This document shows positions 47,561-61,600 of a DNA stretch of 64,000 bases, one piece after another. Each line of letters opens with the position of its first letter. Positions within the stretch are counted from its first letter, which is position 1. The position numbers and the translations under genes were made by a program. Origin of the DNA: Embiotoca jacksoni (taxonomy: Eukaryota > Chordata > Actinopteri > Embiotocidae); the NCBI GenBank assembly GCA_022577435.1, contig JAKOON010000033.1:1065501-1129500 (forward strand). The letters run 5' to 3'. The notes beneath the pieces were generated by a model. The model worked only from the letters and a program-made list of their open reading frames with translations. It searched no databases and was not told the DNA's origin.

Positions 47561-48119
47561 AAAAACTAAATGACGTTGCACATTGCAGTACGAATCATGC
47601 AGTTCAGAGGGGGAAAATATAACCCAGGTTGTTTACTGCAGCTACAATTAATCAAAGTCCCCTAAACGCCTCACATGCAAGTTATCGTTTGACTATACAA
47701 GATCCCGACGCTCCTCAACGCCTCGCGTGCTGTCGGTAGTCGCTCGCTATCCGGCCACATGCAACTCGGGTGTGTGACCAAACACTGGTTTGAAAAGAGT
47801 GAAATAAGGCGTCCTAACGAAAGATTTATCCGAGTTGAAGCCGAGTCGTTTCATGTACGTGTTTGGACCTCTGCATGGTAAATGCTGTGGCTAACCGACA
47901 CTGATGAGATTTTATAATGCCTAAACAGAGCAGAAGTTATGGCGGATAATGAAATGGCATTTTTTTATTTATTTTTTTGACAGTTGTGAAGCGACGTGGT
48001 CAGTGAAACGTGTGAGGTCGTCTCTAGAGCCACTTTTCTCTTCGAATGGTGCGAGAACGAGGAGGAAATCTTTCATGACCTCACAGTGGCGATGCTGACA
48101 TACTCAATCATAACAAGGA

Positions 48120-48142
48120 TTTTTTTTTTTTTTTTTTTTTTT
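48120..48142. repeat. poly-T tract
   Basis: About 23 T, with no adjoining retroposon recognised. Confidence 0.93.
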
Positions 48143-48298
48143 GTCCATTATCACTAAACCCAAAGTACAGGCGAGGCTGATGGGAATGTCATTAGTTTTG
48201 CAGATATTTGTTCAAAACCCAAAGTATCCAAATTCAAATTTTGAAGATCAAACATCAAGCGATCACCAAAATGATTGCAATTGATCCGGAGGGCTGAC

Positions 48299-48316
48299 GG
48301 GCCGGCCGGCCGGCCG
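48299..48316. repeat. short (GGCC)n palindromic tandem
   Basis: Four GGCC units form a self-complementary run of about 18 bp, rich in CpG, in otherwise AT-moderate DNA. Confidence 0.9.
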
Positions 48317-49305
48317 ACCGTCCTCAATTACCGTGCCTGGAGTCATGCCTCCAGCGTGACTAATACATGTTCCGTTGCAGCTCAAGGAATTTGAAGAATT
48401 TTCACTTAGACGAGCGTAAATAAGTCATCACAGAAGCCGAGTTAATTTTCTGTTGCTCAGCTAACCTGCTCATTGGCCAACCGGAGGGCTCTTGTGATGT
48501 AAACAGCTGTAATCTTTTGTTTCTTTCTCTCCAGATTGGCTCCACATCTTTCACTTAGTCTAACTTTGAGCTTATGATTCTGTCTTTCTTGGTGTTCTAA
48601 ATAAAGGAGTGAGGAAACCAAACACACCTCCGCTCTGTCTGAACTGCTCTGATGTTCATGTGCCGTGTGGGGGCTGGACGATGTCTGTCGATGAGATTTT
48701 TACCGGTCCAACAAGGAACGAGGCTGTTTTTATTTTTATTTTTTTTTGCAGTGAATTATAATGAATAGACGAAGCCAGTCTCCTCTGTTTACTGGAGAGC
48801 TTGTATCCTGTTAGCTGATGCTCGCTGTCACTGACATTGACACTTAAGCTGTCAGCGTAAATGTATCGCGGCGCATTTTGAGCTCCAGATAGTGAAAGAT
48901 TTATTTACTTCATGCCGTATGTTTACACAGATTTCCCTCCGAGTGACACCGGGAACGTGCCGTTTTGTTTTGCAGGACGCCTCGTTTGTCATAAAGCGTC
49001 TTCCTGCGATGTTTGTCGTCAAATCGTTGACATCTCTTTTGTCCCAAAGATTCTGAGATTTTTCTCGCATTCGCGACGAATCACCGCCGTCGTCTTCCCG
49101 CGGAGCCGTGCGCGTCGTCGGCCTCCTTCGGGCCTCTTGTTCATCAAACGCTTCTTAAATTCACGGAGTGGAATAGTACAGATCCAGCAGCCCTACGGGC
49201 AGATGATAAACTAAAATAAAACATCAGATTTCGCTTGTGAAACTGTGATGAATCACAAAGTAGCTATGGATTGCTGTTGTGCAACCTGCAAAATGTTGAT
49301 AGATA

Positions 49306-49376
49306 CCCCCCCCCCCCCCCCGCACCCACCCACTCTCCCCCACCCCCACCCCCACCCGGCCCTCCCTCACACCCCC
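49306..49376. repeat. C-rich low-complexity tract
   Basis: About 15 C, then repeated CACCC and CCCCCA words; G-runs on the minus strand. Confidence 0.9.
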
Positions 49377-50623
49377 GGATACCATTAAGATTTGGTTGTG
49401 AAAGATATTGTAAGTTCTCATATTTCATGTTGGGAAAAGTTCATATTTCGACACCCTCAAACTGCCAGTCGTATGAATATAAACGAGATCTAAATGGGTT
49501 ATTTTGGAGCGAAGACATTGGGGAGGGTGAAATTGGCTGACCTGTTCGCGCAGAGAGAAGGGAATATTAAGCAAACTCCTCAGCCCACACTAGTTGTTGC
49601 TGATTCGGCAAAAAAAAAAAAAAAAAAAAAGGGAACAATCAATACGGAGCGATTAAAGCCTCTCGGAGAGCCCCGGTGGTCCGTCCCTCCCCGCCCATCC
49701 CTTGGCAAACATCAAACTGTCTTGAATTCTTCTTCCGCGGTGCACCAGCGCGTTTTGCGCGCGAGTGGATTTCAGTTTGCCTCTTTGTGTTGTATTTTAT
49801 TTTCATGGCTTATCATTTTGTACAGCGTGTGGACTAAAAGTGTTCGGTTACTGTTGCTAAGGCTGCCACTCCAGCGCTGTGCACAATGCCGTTTTCATTC
49901 GGTAGCAGATTGAACGCTTCGACAGTGATGTGATGTTTGAAAGGCTTTTGTTTGCGTTCATTGATCTTGGCCCCCTGAAAATGACGGTTGTCGTTGTCAG
50001 GTTTGATTCGCTGTAGCTCGCCGGCTTTAGTAATTCACAATAACCGCGTTCGCGGCTTGAAAACTTTGTGCTATTGACTTTTGAATATTTCCAGCGAATG
50101 CGTATGAAATGGTCAACCCTGTACGAGGGCCTGGAATATGAACATGATGGCTAATGCTATTAATTAAAGGCTAATTCGGTGATTGGAAATGCGTAACGGC
50201 TCAAGCGTACTGGTACAAAACCTCAGCTTTCTCAACAGCTGATAGTCCGTGCAGAAGAAATAACTCCCTTGTATGAGGGGGTGGAGCTAGTTGGCCCACA
50301 TCATCTTAAACCCGTGATGGCCAAGTCAGTCAGACTTGGTTTGGGGACGGGGTTGGTAAAAGCTTTGTTTTCCCCCCCAAGTGATTGAAATGTTGAATCT
50401 TTGGTGTTGAGCCGCCAAATCTGGTTCAATTAACAAAATCCTAAGTTGAGTACATCGCTACCCCTCTTTGTACATTTTCACATTTGTGTTTAGTTTACAG
50501 ATGAAACGAACAAAGAGCTTTACGAGTGTTGTGGGCACGTTTCAAACTTTGGAAACCGTCAGGGTGGCTGTATGCGTCTGTTTCCAGTCTTAATAGCAGG
50601 CTGAGCTCATCACTTCCCGGCAG

Positions 50624-50630
<7 letters not shown>
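49377..50630. other. magi2 intron 1 segment, no gene seen
   Basis: AT-rich unique DNA with a poly-A run at 49610-49630. No recognised element or exon. Confidence 0.6.
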
Positions 50631-50698
<68 letters not shown>

Positions 50699-50728
50699 AG
50701 AGAGAGACACAGAGACACAGAGACACAG
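50631..50728. repeat. (CA)n-(GA)n-(ACAG)n compound microsatellite
   Basis: GCGCGC grades into about 32 CA units, then GA, then AGACAC units. Confidence 0.95.
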
Positions 50729-51247
50729 GATGATTTGGATTTTCACATCTAACTCTTGGAAAGAAAGTGCATCCGAATATTTCCCAAAATGTTGAGTTAT
50801 TCTCTTACCAGCCCAATAAACCTGGCAACGATTGGAAAGCTACCAGACATCAAGAGCTTCTCGGTCGTGCAGCGGAAACGTTACGTCACGGAGGCATTAC
50901 GTGAGCACTGAATGAGAACAGGACTCCGGCGGTTCTCCCCGACGTATCGATCCGACTGTCGCGCGTTGTGCAGTCGTGGCGCTGCGCGCGAGAATCGCAT
51001 TCCAGAACTGACGGAGCAGCAGTTTCTGACACGACAGTAAGAGTCGGCAGTAAGACCGTAATAACAGGACATTGATTTACCGCCCGGCGGTATAGATTCT
51101 ACGAGGAACGATGAGACGCCTTTTTAGCACGTCCATTCAATAACCGTTCGGGCACTGTGACGGTCTGTGTACCGTCCACATCTGTCCCGCCCTGCTGTCA
51201 GAGGCAGGTGTTGTCTGTGGATAGTTCTGAATATCTTTTGTGTGTGT

Positions 51248-51304
51248 GGGGGGAGGGAGGGGTGGATGGGGAGGAGGGGTGAGGGGTGGGGGGGGGGAGG
51301 GGGG
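51248..51304. repeat. G-rich low-complexity tract
   Basis: GGGGA, GGAGG and GGGGT words with a final run of about 10 G. There are many G-tracts within 57 bp, so the + strand could form G-quadruplexes. Confidence 0.92.
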
Positions 51305-51658
51305 ATTCCTATCAAGTCTCAAACTCGCCTTTAGCTTCCCTTTAGCAGCCTTCTCTCCACCATGTTGGATTTGCCTGGAGCGAGGTCACCTCTCTCAGCC
51401 GCTTTATAAAGCAGCTCGCATCGTCCCCCCGGGGAGGTTTTTACATATGCAGCGCCGTCTCTCCCTTCTCTCCGTCTCCCTCCTTTCCATTCACACCCTG
51501 GTTTCATCCCGAGCTCCACCGGGAGCTGAGGGAGAGTTTAAACGGATGAAGAGGCTCGGCGTGTCTGTCCCTTGGCCAGCAGACATTATTCATGACCTCG
51601 GAACGGTCTGCAAAAGAGCCGGCCTCCTTCTGAAAAGACAGGTTGGACACGAGTAGAC

Positions 51659-51671
51659 GCACACGCACACG

Positions 51672-51702
<31 letters not shown>

Positions 51703-51703
51703 G
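51659..51703. repeat. (CA)n microsatellite with CG interruptions
   Basis: About 20 units with ACGC steps at both ends. Confidence 0.94.
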
Positions 51704-53545
51704 CCTGATGCTCAGTAGATGCAAAGAAGTCACAGGAAGGACAGAAGACAGAAGGAACGAGAGTCGGACAGCAAGAGGAGAAGGGGTGGCATGCTGCTTT
51801 CACACCAGTCTTGATTTTATTCGATTGTGCAGCTTCTTGTATATTTATTTTTCCTCACTCCCTTCCGATGAAGGACACGTCTTCGAGCGTCAAGATCCTC
51901 CGACAGCTCGTGGTTCTCTTACACTTTGTTTCTTTGTTTGCAGCTGTAACCGATTCGAAGTAGCATTTGCTTTTACGTCATTGTTCATTATTTTATGAAA
52001 AGGGCAAAAAAAAACAAAAAAAACAAGGATACAGTTATACAGTCAACTCTTTGGCAGATGATGGATAGTCGTATGTGCTGGAGAACAAAAACAAAGGACA
52101 TTTGTTTTGCTCCACCACAAAAGACTGAAAGAGGATTAAGTCGTCACCTCATTCTTATTGTTTGTTAGGACACGTTTAGAAAAAGCCAAGAGTTACTTTC
52201 ATCAGTGGTCTTAATCTATTCGCTGGCTCGTTTATGTCGTCGTCTGTCGCTTGTGTGCCACGAGTGGCTTCGACACGCGCTCGTGCTTCAGTTGCAGATA
52301 CTGAATACTGTCGTGTCAGCACATATTTTCAGTTGGATAAGCTTGTTTTGTGAATTCGATCCCATGCGAGGGAAGAAAGATCTTTGGCCTTGGCAAGCAG
52401 TTGAATGACTAATCTTTCAAACTCCTCCAGCAGCCAGACTTTTTATTCTAAATCCTGAACTTAAACTCTTTGACGTTTGTGCCTCCACGGAAACGACTCA
52501 TTTACAGCTGCGACGCATGTCGGGCCGCCCGTTACATCAAGGATGACAGCGTGGGGCGATTAAAACACTGATCAGATGGGTCGGGAATTGAATCAGCAAG
52601 TATTCAGAATTCAAGAAAAATGGGGGAAGTGTTGTCATGAAATAGGTTTTAAGTGCATCTCCCTTGATTGTAAGAATTCATACACAAGTGGTTGCAGAAT
52701 GGAAAAGCGTTAATTCTATCTTACTTATTGATTACAATTGAATTGTTGTGTAATCATCATTTACCATTTATATTTATACATCATATATATTTATACATTT
52801 TATATCTTTGGTTTTGGGCTGGGGCTCGGACTGGAACATTGCGACATTTTACGGACCTTTAATCAACACCAGTGTTGACTGAAGATAAAAGAATTACTCA
52901 GCCGGGTAAGTTAATTGGAGTTTTAGGTTTGCGGGACATCTGCGTTCCTGTTTCTAAATTACAAGCAGACAATAAATTGCATTGTCCTGTGCTCTGTGCT
53001 ACAGAATGATTGATGAAGTTGATAGTGAAATGCGTCGTGTTTTTTTTCCCCCCGTCTCGTTCTTAAAGTTTGTGCTTAGTTGGAGGTTAAAATCAATCTT
53101 CGACGTTCGGTGGCTGTCTCGGTTGTCCCGCTGCCAGAGTGAAACGCAGAGGAATCTTTGGGCTACTGGCCACAGTGTGCTGTGGCCGTGCACCGTTCGA
53201 AATAACCCATGGCTCCTGGCTGTTATTTTCTCTCCTGGTTCTTTAAACATTGATTTCATACTTCACGAGCTTCACGCACGAAAGAAAATACGTTGTCCAA
53301 AATATGGCCTGCCTGACTCTTCTCCTCACAGCGCTGTTGAGTCGGACTCTCTCTGAGTTTGGTGTCTGTTGCAGAAATCCAAACTTGGATCCAACCGTTG
53401 ATTGAAGACTGACCCCTTTCAGCGCTGGCCGGTGTTCGGTCCACATTCCTATTGAATTTGAACAACGATGTGCACTTGCAGCCAGTGCTGAGGAGGCTGG
53501 AAAATGTAGAGCATGCTCAGATACACTCTCAGGCGTACTCTCTCC

Positions 53546-53567
53546 TCCCCCCCCCCCCCCCTCCCCC
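53546..53567. repeat. C-rich run
   Basis: About 15 C, then TCCCCC, in a GC-rich context. Confidence 0.92.
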
Positions 53568-55075
53568 GCGGCAGCCGAACCGTGCTGCGCCGCTTTTTCA
53601 ACCACGGGGAGATGCGGAGGGGACGAGGCAGCCGTCTGGCATCCCGTCGTCCTCATCTCTCCCGCAGTCTCTCCAGAATCGCTGTTACTCACCGCAAGGT
53701 ATGCAGTAATTAGGCCGAGGTCAGGGGAGTGTGTGGCCTCGATGCCTCCTCTTCCAACGCAGCGCACTTTCAGAAGTTGGACGGCAAACGGTGCCCGACT
53801 TCCTCCCAACAATTAGCAGGGGGGGGGGGGAAACAACACCCGGGCTCCTCTCCTCTCGTTCCTGCCCTGCTGCCGGCGCTCCACCTTCATTAATATCCTA
53901 ATATCTCTCACTCCCTCACCCTGTTCTTTACTGGTACTTCTGATTATTTTCTTTGAGCGTAGAGGCAGCGGGGGAAAACAGACTTTAATGAAAAGAGGAT
54001 AATGAAAAGAAAAGTGAAGCCACAAGCGTCCTGCTTTTGTTAAAGCTGCAGAGTTAAAGCTTCTTCCTTGGGCATGAATGTGTGATTTGGTCCTTCTTTT
54101 TTTTTGTTCTTCTTTTTTTTTGTAGTGGAACTACACCAAAAGGTCATTGTTGACAACTCTCCTGTTGCTTGTCTAGAATTAATCCTGCCCTACACGCATT
54201 CATGCACAAATTTTAAAATGACTTTGTGCGCTGACCACAGAAGTGAATGTAGTTCATGCTCTGAATACCAAACTTTTTTTTTCCATTATCTTCTCAGGAC
54301 AGATAATTTCACCTACTTTATTTAATGAGTCTTTTGTTCACTTTCTCAGGACACTTAATTTCTTGTAGATTCTCGTGTCACTTGGCTCAACCAGGATTTT
54401 TTTATTACCCCATGGGTGCATGTCGCTCTTTGCCCGCCGAATATGTAGAGTTCATTTCCTTGGGATGATTAAAGCGGTGCGACCTCTTCGCTCTGGAAAG
54501 CATGTTTAAGTGATGTTGAAATTTCAATTCTCCTCGCTTTTCGTGTAAGAAATGGAAAGCGTGATGATGCGTCTGTTGTGCTTATCGTTCAAAAGAGAAT
54601 AAAACAAGTTTTTCGGCGTTGAAGTTTCCCATGACAGCGGCTGACCCACATTTGAGGACTGATGTTTCTGAGACGCTCTGTCACTTTCTTGGTGTGCTAC
54701 CAGCTGGAGCGTGTCAGTGCCTTGTAGTTGGACTTTGTGAATAATAAATGCAATAATGGCAACATTTCAGGATATGAACATTTGATTTTGTTGCTAACAT
54801 AAAATTAAAGTCACTCGTAGGACATTTTATTGACAGATCTGGATGCTCGTTTGTGGTTTATGTTGTTTCCACCTCGTGCTGGTAATATACTGCACGGCAC
54901 TGTCTTCGTCCGTGTCCCGATCATCTGACTCAAACACAAAATATCTCCATGAACAACTCGTATTTTTTCCAGCAGCAGCAGATCTGTTGCCGCACCGGCT
55001 GATGACATTCCTCACGCTGTTGTTATTGCAATGTCATTTTTTTGTTTTTTTTTCTCATTTCTTTATACAAAATAC

Positions 55076-55119
55076 TATATATATAATATAATATAATATA
55101 ATATAATATAATATAATAT
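55076..55119. repeat. (ATAAT)n pentanucleotide microsatellite
   Basis: About eight ATAAT units preceded by a TATATA run; the only clear pentanucleotide array in the window. Confidence 0.95.
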
Positions 55120-57508
55120 GTCAAGCAGGACCATAACAGAATAAAGCAGTGTTGTCCAGCCTGTCAGGTGTTGACAGCCTTTTCTCAGGTCACGCTGTTG
55201 TTTTTTTTTACCTTCACTGTCAAAAAGTGAACTTTGACTGCTGTGGTGGAATTGAATGCTGCGCCCTTGTAACACCGGCCTCTCTAAGCTCGTTAAACTG
55301 TCCAGTAGCTACTGGCTTCAGTCCAGTAGCCCAGACCAATGCCTCTATTAGCCGCTCCTCCAGTCCCCAGACTGATTACTGGACGAGCCTCCCCTGGTTC
55401 TCACACTGTATTTCTTTTTTTCTTTTTTTTTTTTAGCTCCGGCCAGGCCGTGCTTCTCACCGTTATGATGATTGATGGGGTCTCTATTATTCTAACATGA
55501 AGGCGCCCATTGTTATTCTAATTAGGCGTGGCAAATGAGGGCTTCCTGTCTATCTTTCCACTCATTTTTCTACATCCACTCTCCCTGCCGCTCGCCTCCC
55601 CGCCTCTCTTCCTGTGCCAGTCTGCATTGTAGGTGTAGTCATCCGGTTCGCTGCACCACGCAGACCCCCTGCAGAGAGGAGCTGTATGCTGTTTTTCTGT
55701 ATCTGTGACGGAGTGCTGCTGGAAAAGCCTTGGCACTGAATTACTCCCAAACGGGAGCGTGCTTTGCCAGCTGCGGCGTTGCCACCGCTAAAAAAGACGC
55801 TCTGCTAACGAACAGCGAATCCACCATAGCTGTGTGGACATAGTTTTTGATTCTTTCCGAATGGGTAAGCATGGGCTCCTAGCAGCTAAAGCTGGTGGGA
55901 ATGATAGGATGGACTAGACAGACTGTGTTTTGATCGAAGATTTTTCAGCGCTAACATTTTCTCCTCCTGCCTTTGTACTTGTACACTTTTAAAACCGTTT
56001 TGTACGCCCCAGTCAATCCCCCCCCCTCCACCCCCCAACCCCCCCGATTGACTTAAATATTGAGCAGCTGCCTACTCTGATATATATATGATACTGTATG
56101 ATATGTCATAGTAGTCCATATCTGTGTGTTAATCTCTTGGGACAGGAGGATTCGAGCGGGATTTAAATAGCCACACTTCAAATTCTGCATGAAAAAGAGC
56201 GCTGAGGTTCAAATACAGTCGTCGAACCAGCAGCTACACGTCGGCGTGTGGGAATGTCACTGAAACACACACAAACAAAACCTTTTCATCCAGAGCAGCT
56301 CTGCTCGTAAAGCTGGGCGAGGCATGTTGTCATGCAATCAGCATTTATGTGATTCACAGGTCACTTGTTGGATCACTTGCTGTGCAGTTGCAGCATTTTA
56401 ACTAAAAAAAAATTTTTTTTACAGCTGCCAAACCCAAAACAAATCAGGCTCAGATCTTATTCGGTGCATCCTAAACGCTAGACCTGAAGTTTTTTGTGGC
56501 GGCGATACAATTATGGTTGAATGCCAGTAATTTAATTGGGTCCCAGGGTTTAAATACGGCTCTTGTTTACTGTGCGGTGGCCCTGAGCCTGCAGCTGGGG
56601 CCTTCAAAGGAGAATACAAACAGTAAAGTGGTTGGGAGGACACTATCAGACAGCGGCTCTGTAAGTAGATCCAATCAGCGGTGCATTACTGAGCCGACAT
56701 CCTCACACAAAACGCGATCGTATTGAGAATAATTCTCTGAGTGCTCATCATCACTTCACTGTGAAACAACTCCCTATTCAGCTCAGACACAATAATGTGG
56801 CGGAGGCCTTTGATGACGTTCCAGGTCCTTTACAAGCATTAACTTTTGGGCTCGGGATGAATCAGCATTGTTAATGGCTGTGTCACCTTCAAAGACACGC
56901 CGTTAAGGCCGCTTAATGTTCTTGGAAATGAAATCTTCTCTGTCGGATCCATACATGCGAGGTACGGCCCGAGAAGGCCACTTCCTCCGGAACGTCAGAA
57001 CTAATTTGGCCTCCTCTGTTACAACCTACCTGTATCTACCTGACTGCTACACACTGGATGTGCCCTCTCCAGTTAAGTCGTACACTGACCGCCCGTGCAA
57101 TAAAGGCACCGAGACGTTTCTAAACGCTGCGGAACAGAACGCCGTCTTCTCTCCGCTGAGTGCCTTTCATGAGTGCTGGAGGATGAATACAAGTCCTGGC
57201 CTCCCGTCATCACGCGTTACCGTCACGCGTCGGTTTCGCACCGTGCGCCTCTGCAGTCGCGTGCCGGTTGGTGAGACAGATGCGGTGTGCGTTGTGCACA
57301 GCGAGCGGCTCGCGGAAGAATTGCTGCTCCCGCCGTTGCGATTTCTGTGGTCGAAGAAGTAAACGGAAAGAAAATGTCGTCCCCGGGATGATTTGCAAAC
57401 TCTTGAGTGTGCTGGCACTACATGCTTCGCCTTAACGAACGGCACAGTCGCAGTCGTTCTCACATTGGTACAATGTTATTAGTATGCTGAGGATGCTCTG
57501 CGGCGTGC

Positions 57509-57511
<3 letters not shown>

Positions 57512-57580
<69 letters not shown>

Positions 57581-57583
57581 GTG
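57512..57583. repeat. (GT)n microsatellite with GC steps
   Basis: About 35 units preceded by GCGTGCGT and with one GCG step near its end. Confidence 0.96.
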
Positions 57584-58440
57584 GTGTTTTTTTGCTGCTT
57601 ACTTTCTAATTCTCCTGCTCCAACATCCAAATCCTCTCATCTTACAACTGTGTTGCCCTTATCAACATGCCACCAGTGTAAGTTAATCCCTGTGCAAATA
57701 AACACAAACACTCTTTCTCTCTCTCCTCCTCCTTTTTTTTTTTTTTTTTTTTTTTTCTTTTGCAGCCTCCTCTCCCTCAATTCATTCCAGCCGCAAACGA
57801 GCTTCCTTGTAGTGTCTATAAAGAAGTGGGGAGAGTACAGACTTGGCACATGAACTGTACAGCCCTGGCCCGCGGTGCTAATGAGGTCAAACAGATCTAC
57901 AGAGCTCCCTAAACGTCTCTGTCCAAGACGCTCACGCGAAGGCGTTTCTTCTCCTCGTCGTAGGTTATCGTAGCAGCGTGGCCGGAGGCACGTTGAGATT
58001 TTTTTTGCCTCCGCACTGTTCGCAAATTTATTCAAGAAGCGTATCAAACTGTTTACAGGCAGTCGATGTTGACCGAAGCCCACAGCTCCCAGTCATTCAT
58101 GGTGCTTGGAAATAGCGTAACGAGCCGGCTGTTTGGATGTCGGTTGTACCTGCCAGATATCTGTGTTGTGAGGCTGTAATTTGAAATCATTTGTTGCCCT
58201 TTTTTATTTTTTTTTATATATTGTTAAAAGTATTAGACCACATACACCAATCATTTGTTTGAAATACTGTATCGTCTTCAAAATCCAGTCTAATGATGTT
58301 AATTCGGGTTCGTTTTTTTCAGATTTTTTTAATTTATTTTTTTATGAGCCGATATCTCAGCTACTGAAACACTTTCTCTATGACAAGAGTGAAACTGTCA
58401 AGTATACCCGTCCAGCTTCTCTCCGAGCCGTCTCTTTCCT
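57584..58440. other. magi2 intron 1 segment, no gene seen
   Basis: Contains a poly-T run at 57733-57756 and T/A-rich DNA at 58200-58340. No element recognised. Confidence 0.6.
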
Positions 58441-58660
58441 GTGGAAGGCTGTGGGGAGCTGGAGCCGATCCCAACATGGTCCGGCTGAAATACGAGCTTC
58501 GTCCCAGGACAGGGTCACCGCTCTGTCACAAGACAAATATAGAACGACTCGCTCTCTGATTCACTGCATTTACATTAAGCTGCATGTTGTTGGACTGTGG
58601 AGGCGATTCAGAACAGAAAACAGTAACCCCACTCGGTATTCCCAAGAAATATTTATTGAA
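58441..58660 (+). mobile_element. decayed vertebrate dispersed repeat ('ctggagcc.atccca')
   Basis: Ordered landmarks are gctggagccgatcccaacat, ccaggacagggtcaccgctc, tgtcacaagacaaatataga, ttgttggactgtggaggcga and accccactcgg. They follow a very common fish repeat whose body reads 'gctggagcctatcccagc...ggacaggtcgccagtc...tttggactgtgggagg'. This copy is heavily diverged and shortened. It may represent a LINE 3' region, but I am not certain of the class. Confidence 0.65.
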
Positions 58661-61600
58661 TTGAGGAATGTGGTCCAGATTTAACTTGATTTCATGCACG
58701 GTTATTTCTGAGCTTTATTAAGTGGAGCCTAAATGTGTATCTTTGATCCAGAGATAATTAAGGCTGCCACTATCATGAAATTTAAGTTAGTTGATTAATT
58801 GTCTTACAAATAATTGTGACTAGCAACTTAATTGTCTTTTTCTGTTTCTTTTATGACACTTTTATAGCATAAACATGATGATGAAGAGTCATTTATTGGC
58901 TGTGGCGTTTGCGGCTAAATCCATGATGTCAATGTCAATAGATGCTCATGGAAATGCAGTTGAAAATTCGAAGTGGTGCCGTTTAATCATCCCCTCGTGT
59001 CGTTAAACGATAGCAGAGGAAGGAGGTGCAAAAAGATGACGTCATCAAAAGAGCAACAGTCAAAGCTTAAACAGTGGGAGACAAACTGGAGAAAATGACG
59101 GATATTTTCATTAGTTTCAGATGAAATCAAGTCTAATGATTATGAACTCAAATAATGAGCAAAGATATGAGCTCAAATAATTGCAATAAGATGATTTTGT
59201 GAAAATTGTGACCGGCGTTGCGACAACAAGTGGTTGTCTGTGGAGGAGAAATTAGAACTGCTGTTAAATTGGACCCATTTTAATGCTGGAACTGGCTTTG
59301 CTTGCTGATATCCATTTTCTGATTTTGATCCAGTCTTTTGCTCAGGCTCTTTGCAGTTTAACTGATTTCCTCAGCTGTTGTCATGACATCTGTGCCACCT
59401 CCATGTGTTGAATAAAGTCTGTGATACAGTTGAAACTATTTGGCACATCTACTCTCTCCAAAGGTCAAAAACAAACCATAATGTTCAAAGAAACCTCAGC
59501 TACACATGTCCTATTAAATTCGTTTTTTGTGATGTGGTCGCCTCACACATTCACAATACTTCAAGGTCACCCACCTCATCTTATTTGTGCCTTTGTCATA
59601 ACTTTTCACCAAGAGCTTTCCTTACCGGGAGGAAGAGTGAAACACCCCTGATGAAGGTCAAAAGTGTTTCGGTTTCAGTCACTGTAAGGAGCGTTTCAAA
59701 AGGTGCCAAATGACACTTTAGCAAGAGCTTCAAGATTACAGAATGAGCCTGGAGGAGTGATCTTGTCTCCTCCTCCCTCCCTCCCTCTGCAGTCAAAGGG
59801 AGTCACAGCCACTGGAATGTAAAGAATGCAACTGGAGCAAAAACAATGGAGAGTGAGCGCCTATGACAGATGTGCAACCTCATCTAAGTGGTAGAGAAAC
59901 GCATTCAGGCAGTTCATTGTCTTGCTTCTCCCTCCAAAGATCAGGTCTGAGGAGAATTGACATGACTGCGGTGGTGCCACAAGTGCCTGCAGCGAAGATA
60001 CCTCCAGGTTAAATACCAATTGCTCTGTAACATCTTTGAACAGAATCTTTGTTCTTAGAAATTAGCACAAATTCTTGTTTCTGCCTCGGAAGCAGTTTTC
60101 ATATTTTCTTTTCTTTTTTTTCTTTTTTTTTTTTGCTGCTTCGTGTTTTTTTTTAAAAGTCTTCCAGTAATGAATCTCTAAAATCAGGTCTCTGAGGCAG
60201 GGTTTAATGATGAGTCACTTTTAAACAGACTGTTGAGATTTAATGAGGCTTAGCAGATTGCACATTAACTGATGTTTTAAAATATATTTTTAAACCTTTG
60301 CTATGTCTTTAATGTGAATTATTTAACCCAAAATATGACAGTGTCACTTGTCCTTTTTTTTGGAATGGTGGTTAAAATGGCGCCCAAGCGTGTTGAGGGG
60401 GATTTCCTGAGTGGGTTCAGATGTGCAGAGGCCGTCTCACTCCTCATCTCCGCTTGAATCCGACGGTGTCGCCTGCAGCTTCGGCTTGCAAATTGCAAAG
60501 TAGGCATATTTCGAGTGAAAGGCAGGATAATGTTTTTGTTGATTATTACAGGAGACACCAACTCCTCTAAATGACATTAATGCTCCAGAAAAAGATGGCA
60601 GAACGTGACAAAATGGCAGAGATATCCTGTATCAAGTTCACGGCATGAATTTGTCCTGTGGTTCCTCACCTGGGTACTTCGTTGACTCACCTGTTGGCGG
60701 CTCCGAATTCTTGAGCCTCTCGTTTGTGTGTTTGAACCGTTTCATCTCGACTAAAAAGGAAAATGTTGCAAGTGACTCGGCATCGCTATCCTCCTTCATG
60801 TTATAAGAAAGCTACAAACCAGCCTCGAAAAACAGCCTGAAAGGCAGGTCGTTGAAACGGATGTGGAGGGAGTCGATCGCAGAGAGTCGTTGCTATGGCG
60901 ATGTTATACCGTCTCGTTAAGTTGCCTCGGTGTGAACGGGCAGGTTTGAGAATGCTGCACGTTTCTCATCATGAATCTTTGGCCTGAACTGGCCCTTATA
61001 AACCAAATGATAAATCCAGCGCATGAGAGAATGATCATCAGGTTAATCAATAATGGATAGAAATAGTTGGAGCCTCTATTGAAGGCACTTGATTGACATT
61101 TTCAGGCAAATTGGACATCAGCCATGTCACGATGGCGCCACAGTCGCTTCCTCGGTCAGTTTCTTCGTTTTCAGCGCCACAGCGATCGCCGCACATTGTC
61201 CGTAACTACTTCACAAAAAAAGACACACTTTCGTATGCATTTCTCACTTGGTGACAAAAGTTATTCAGATTCAAGTTGGGATGCCAACGGGGCGATCAGG
61301 TGGCCTCGTGAGATCAAGCTCGCGGCTCGCTTATGACTGATTAGCTCTCTTCTGGCCCAGATGGCCTCACCAGGGCAACAAAGTGGCAAGGAGCCCCAAG
61401 TCCCAGGAACGATCCATTCTGTCTTCAGCCCGTCCCCCCCGTCCACCCGTCCCCGTCCCCCCCGTCCCCCCCACAGATGGGCAGATTAATCACCACTGCG
61501 ACAACAGACAACCGAAGGCTGTAATAAACTCATTAATAAATGCCGGGAACAACAAAACAGTCCTCTTATTGGCCGTCGCCGCTCCTTTGTTGACTTATTT

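Larger units (their letters stand above)
51704..57511. other. magi2 intron 1 segment, no gene seen
   Basis: Single-copy DNA with C runs at 53546-53567 and 56020-56047, a G run at 53819-53831, an (ATAAT)n array at 55076-55119 and T runs near 54100 and 55410. Open frames in 53.2-53.8 kb on the minus strand owe their length to proline/glycine codons from the C-rich run, and no domain is visible. Confidence 0.6.

Noticed and set aside
53243..53812. A 189-codon minus-strand frame
   Set aside because: Its glycine-rich middle comes from the C-rich run at 53546. No domain and no support for transcription on this strand.
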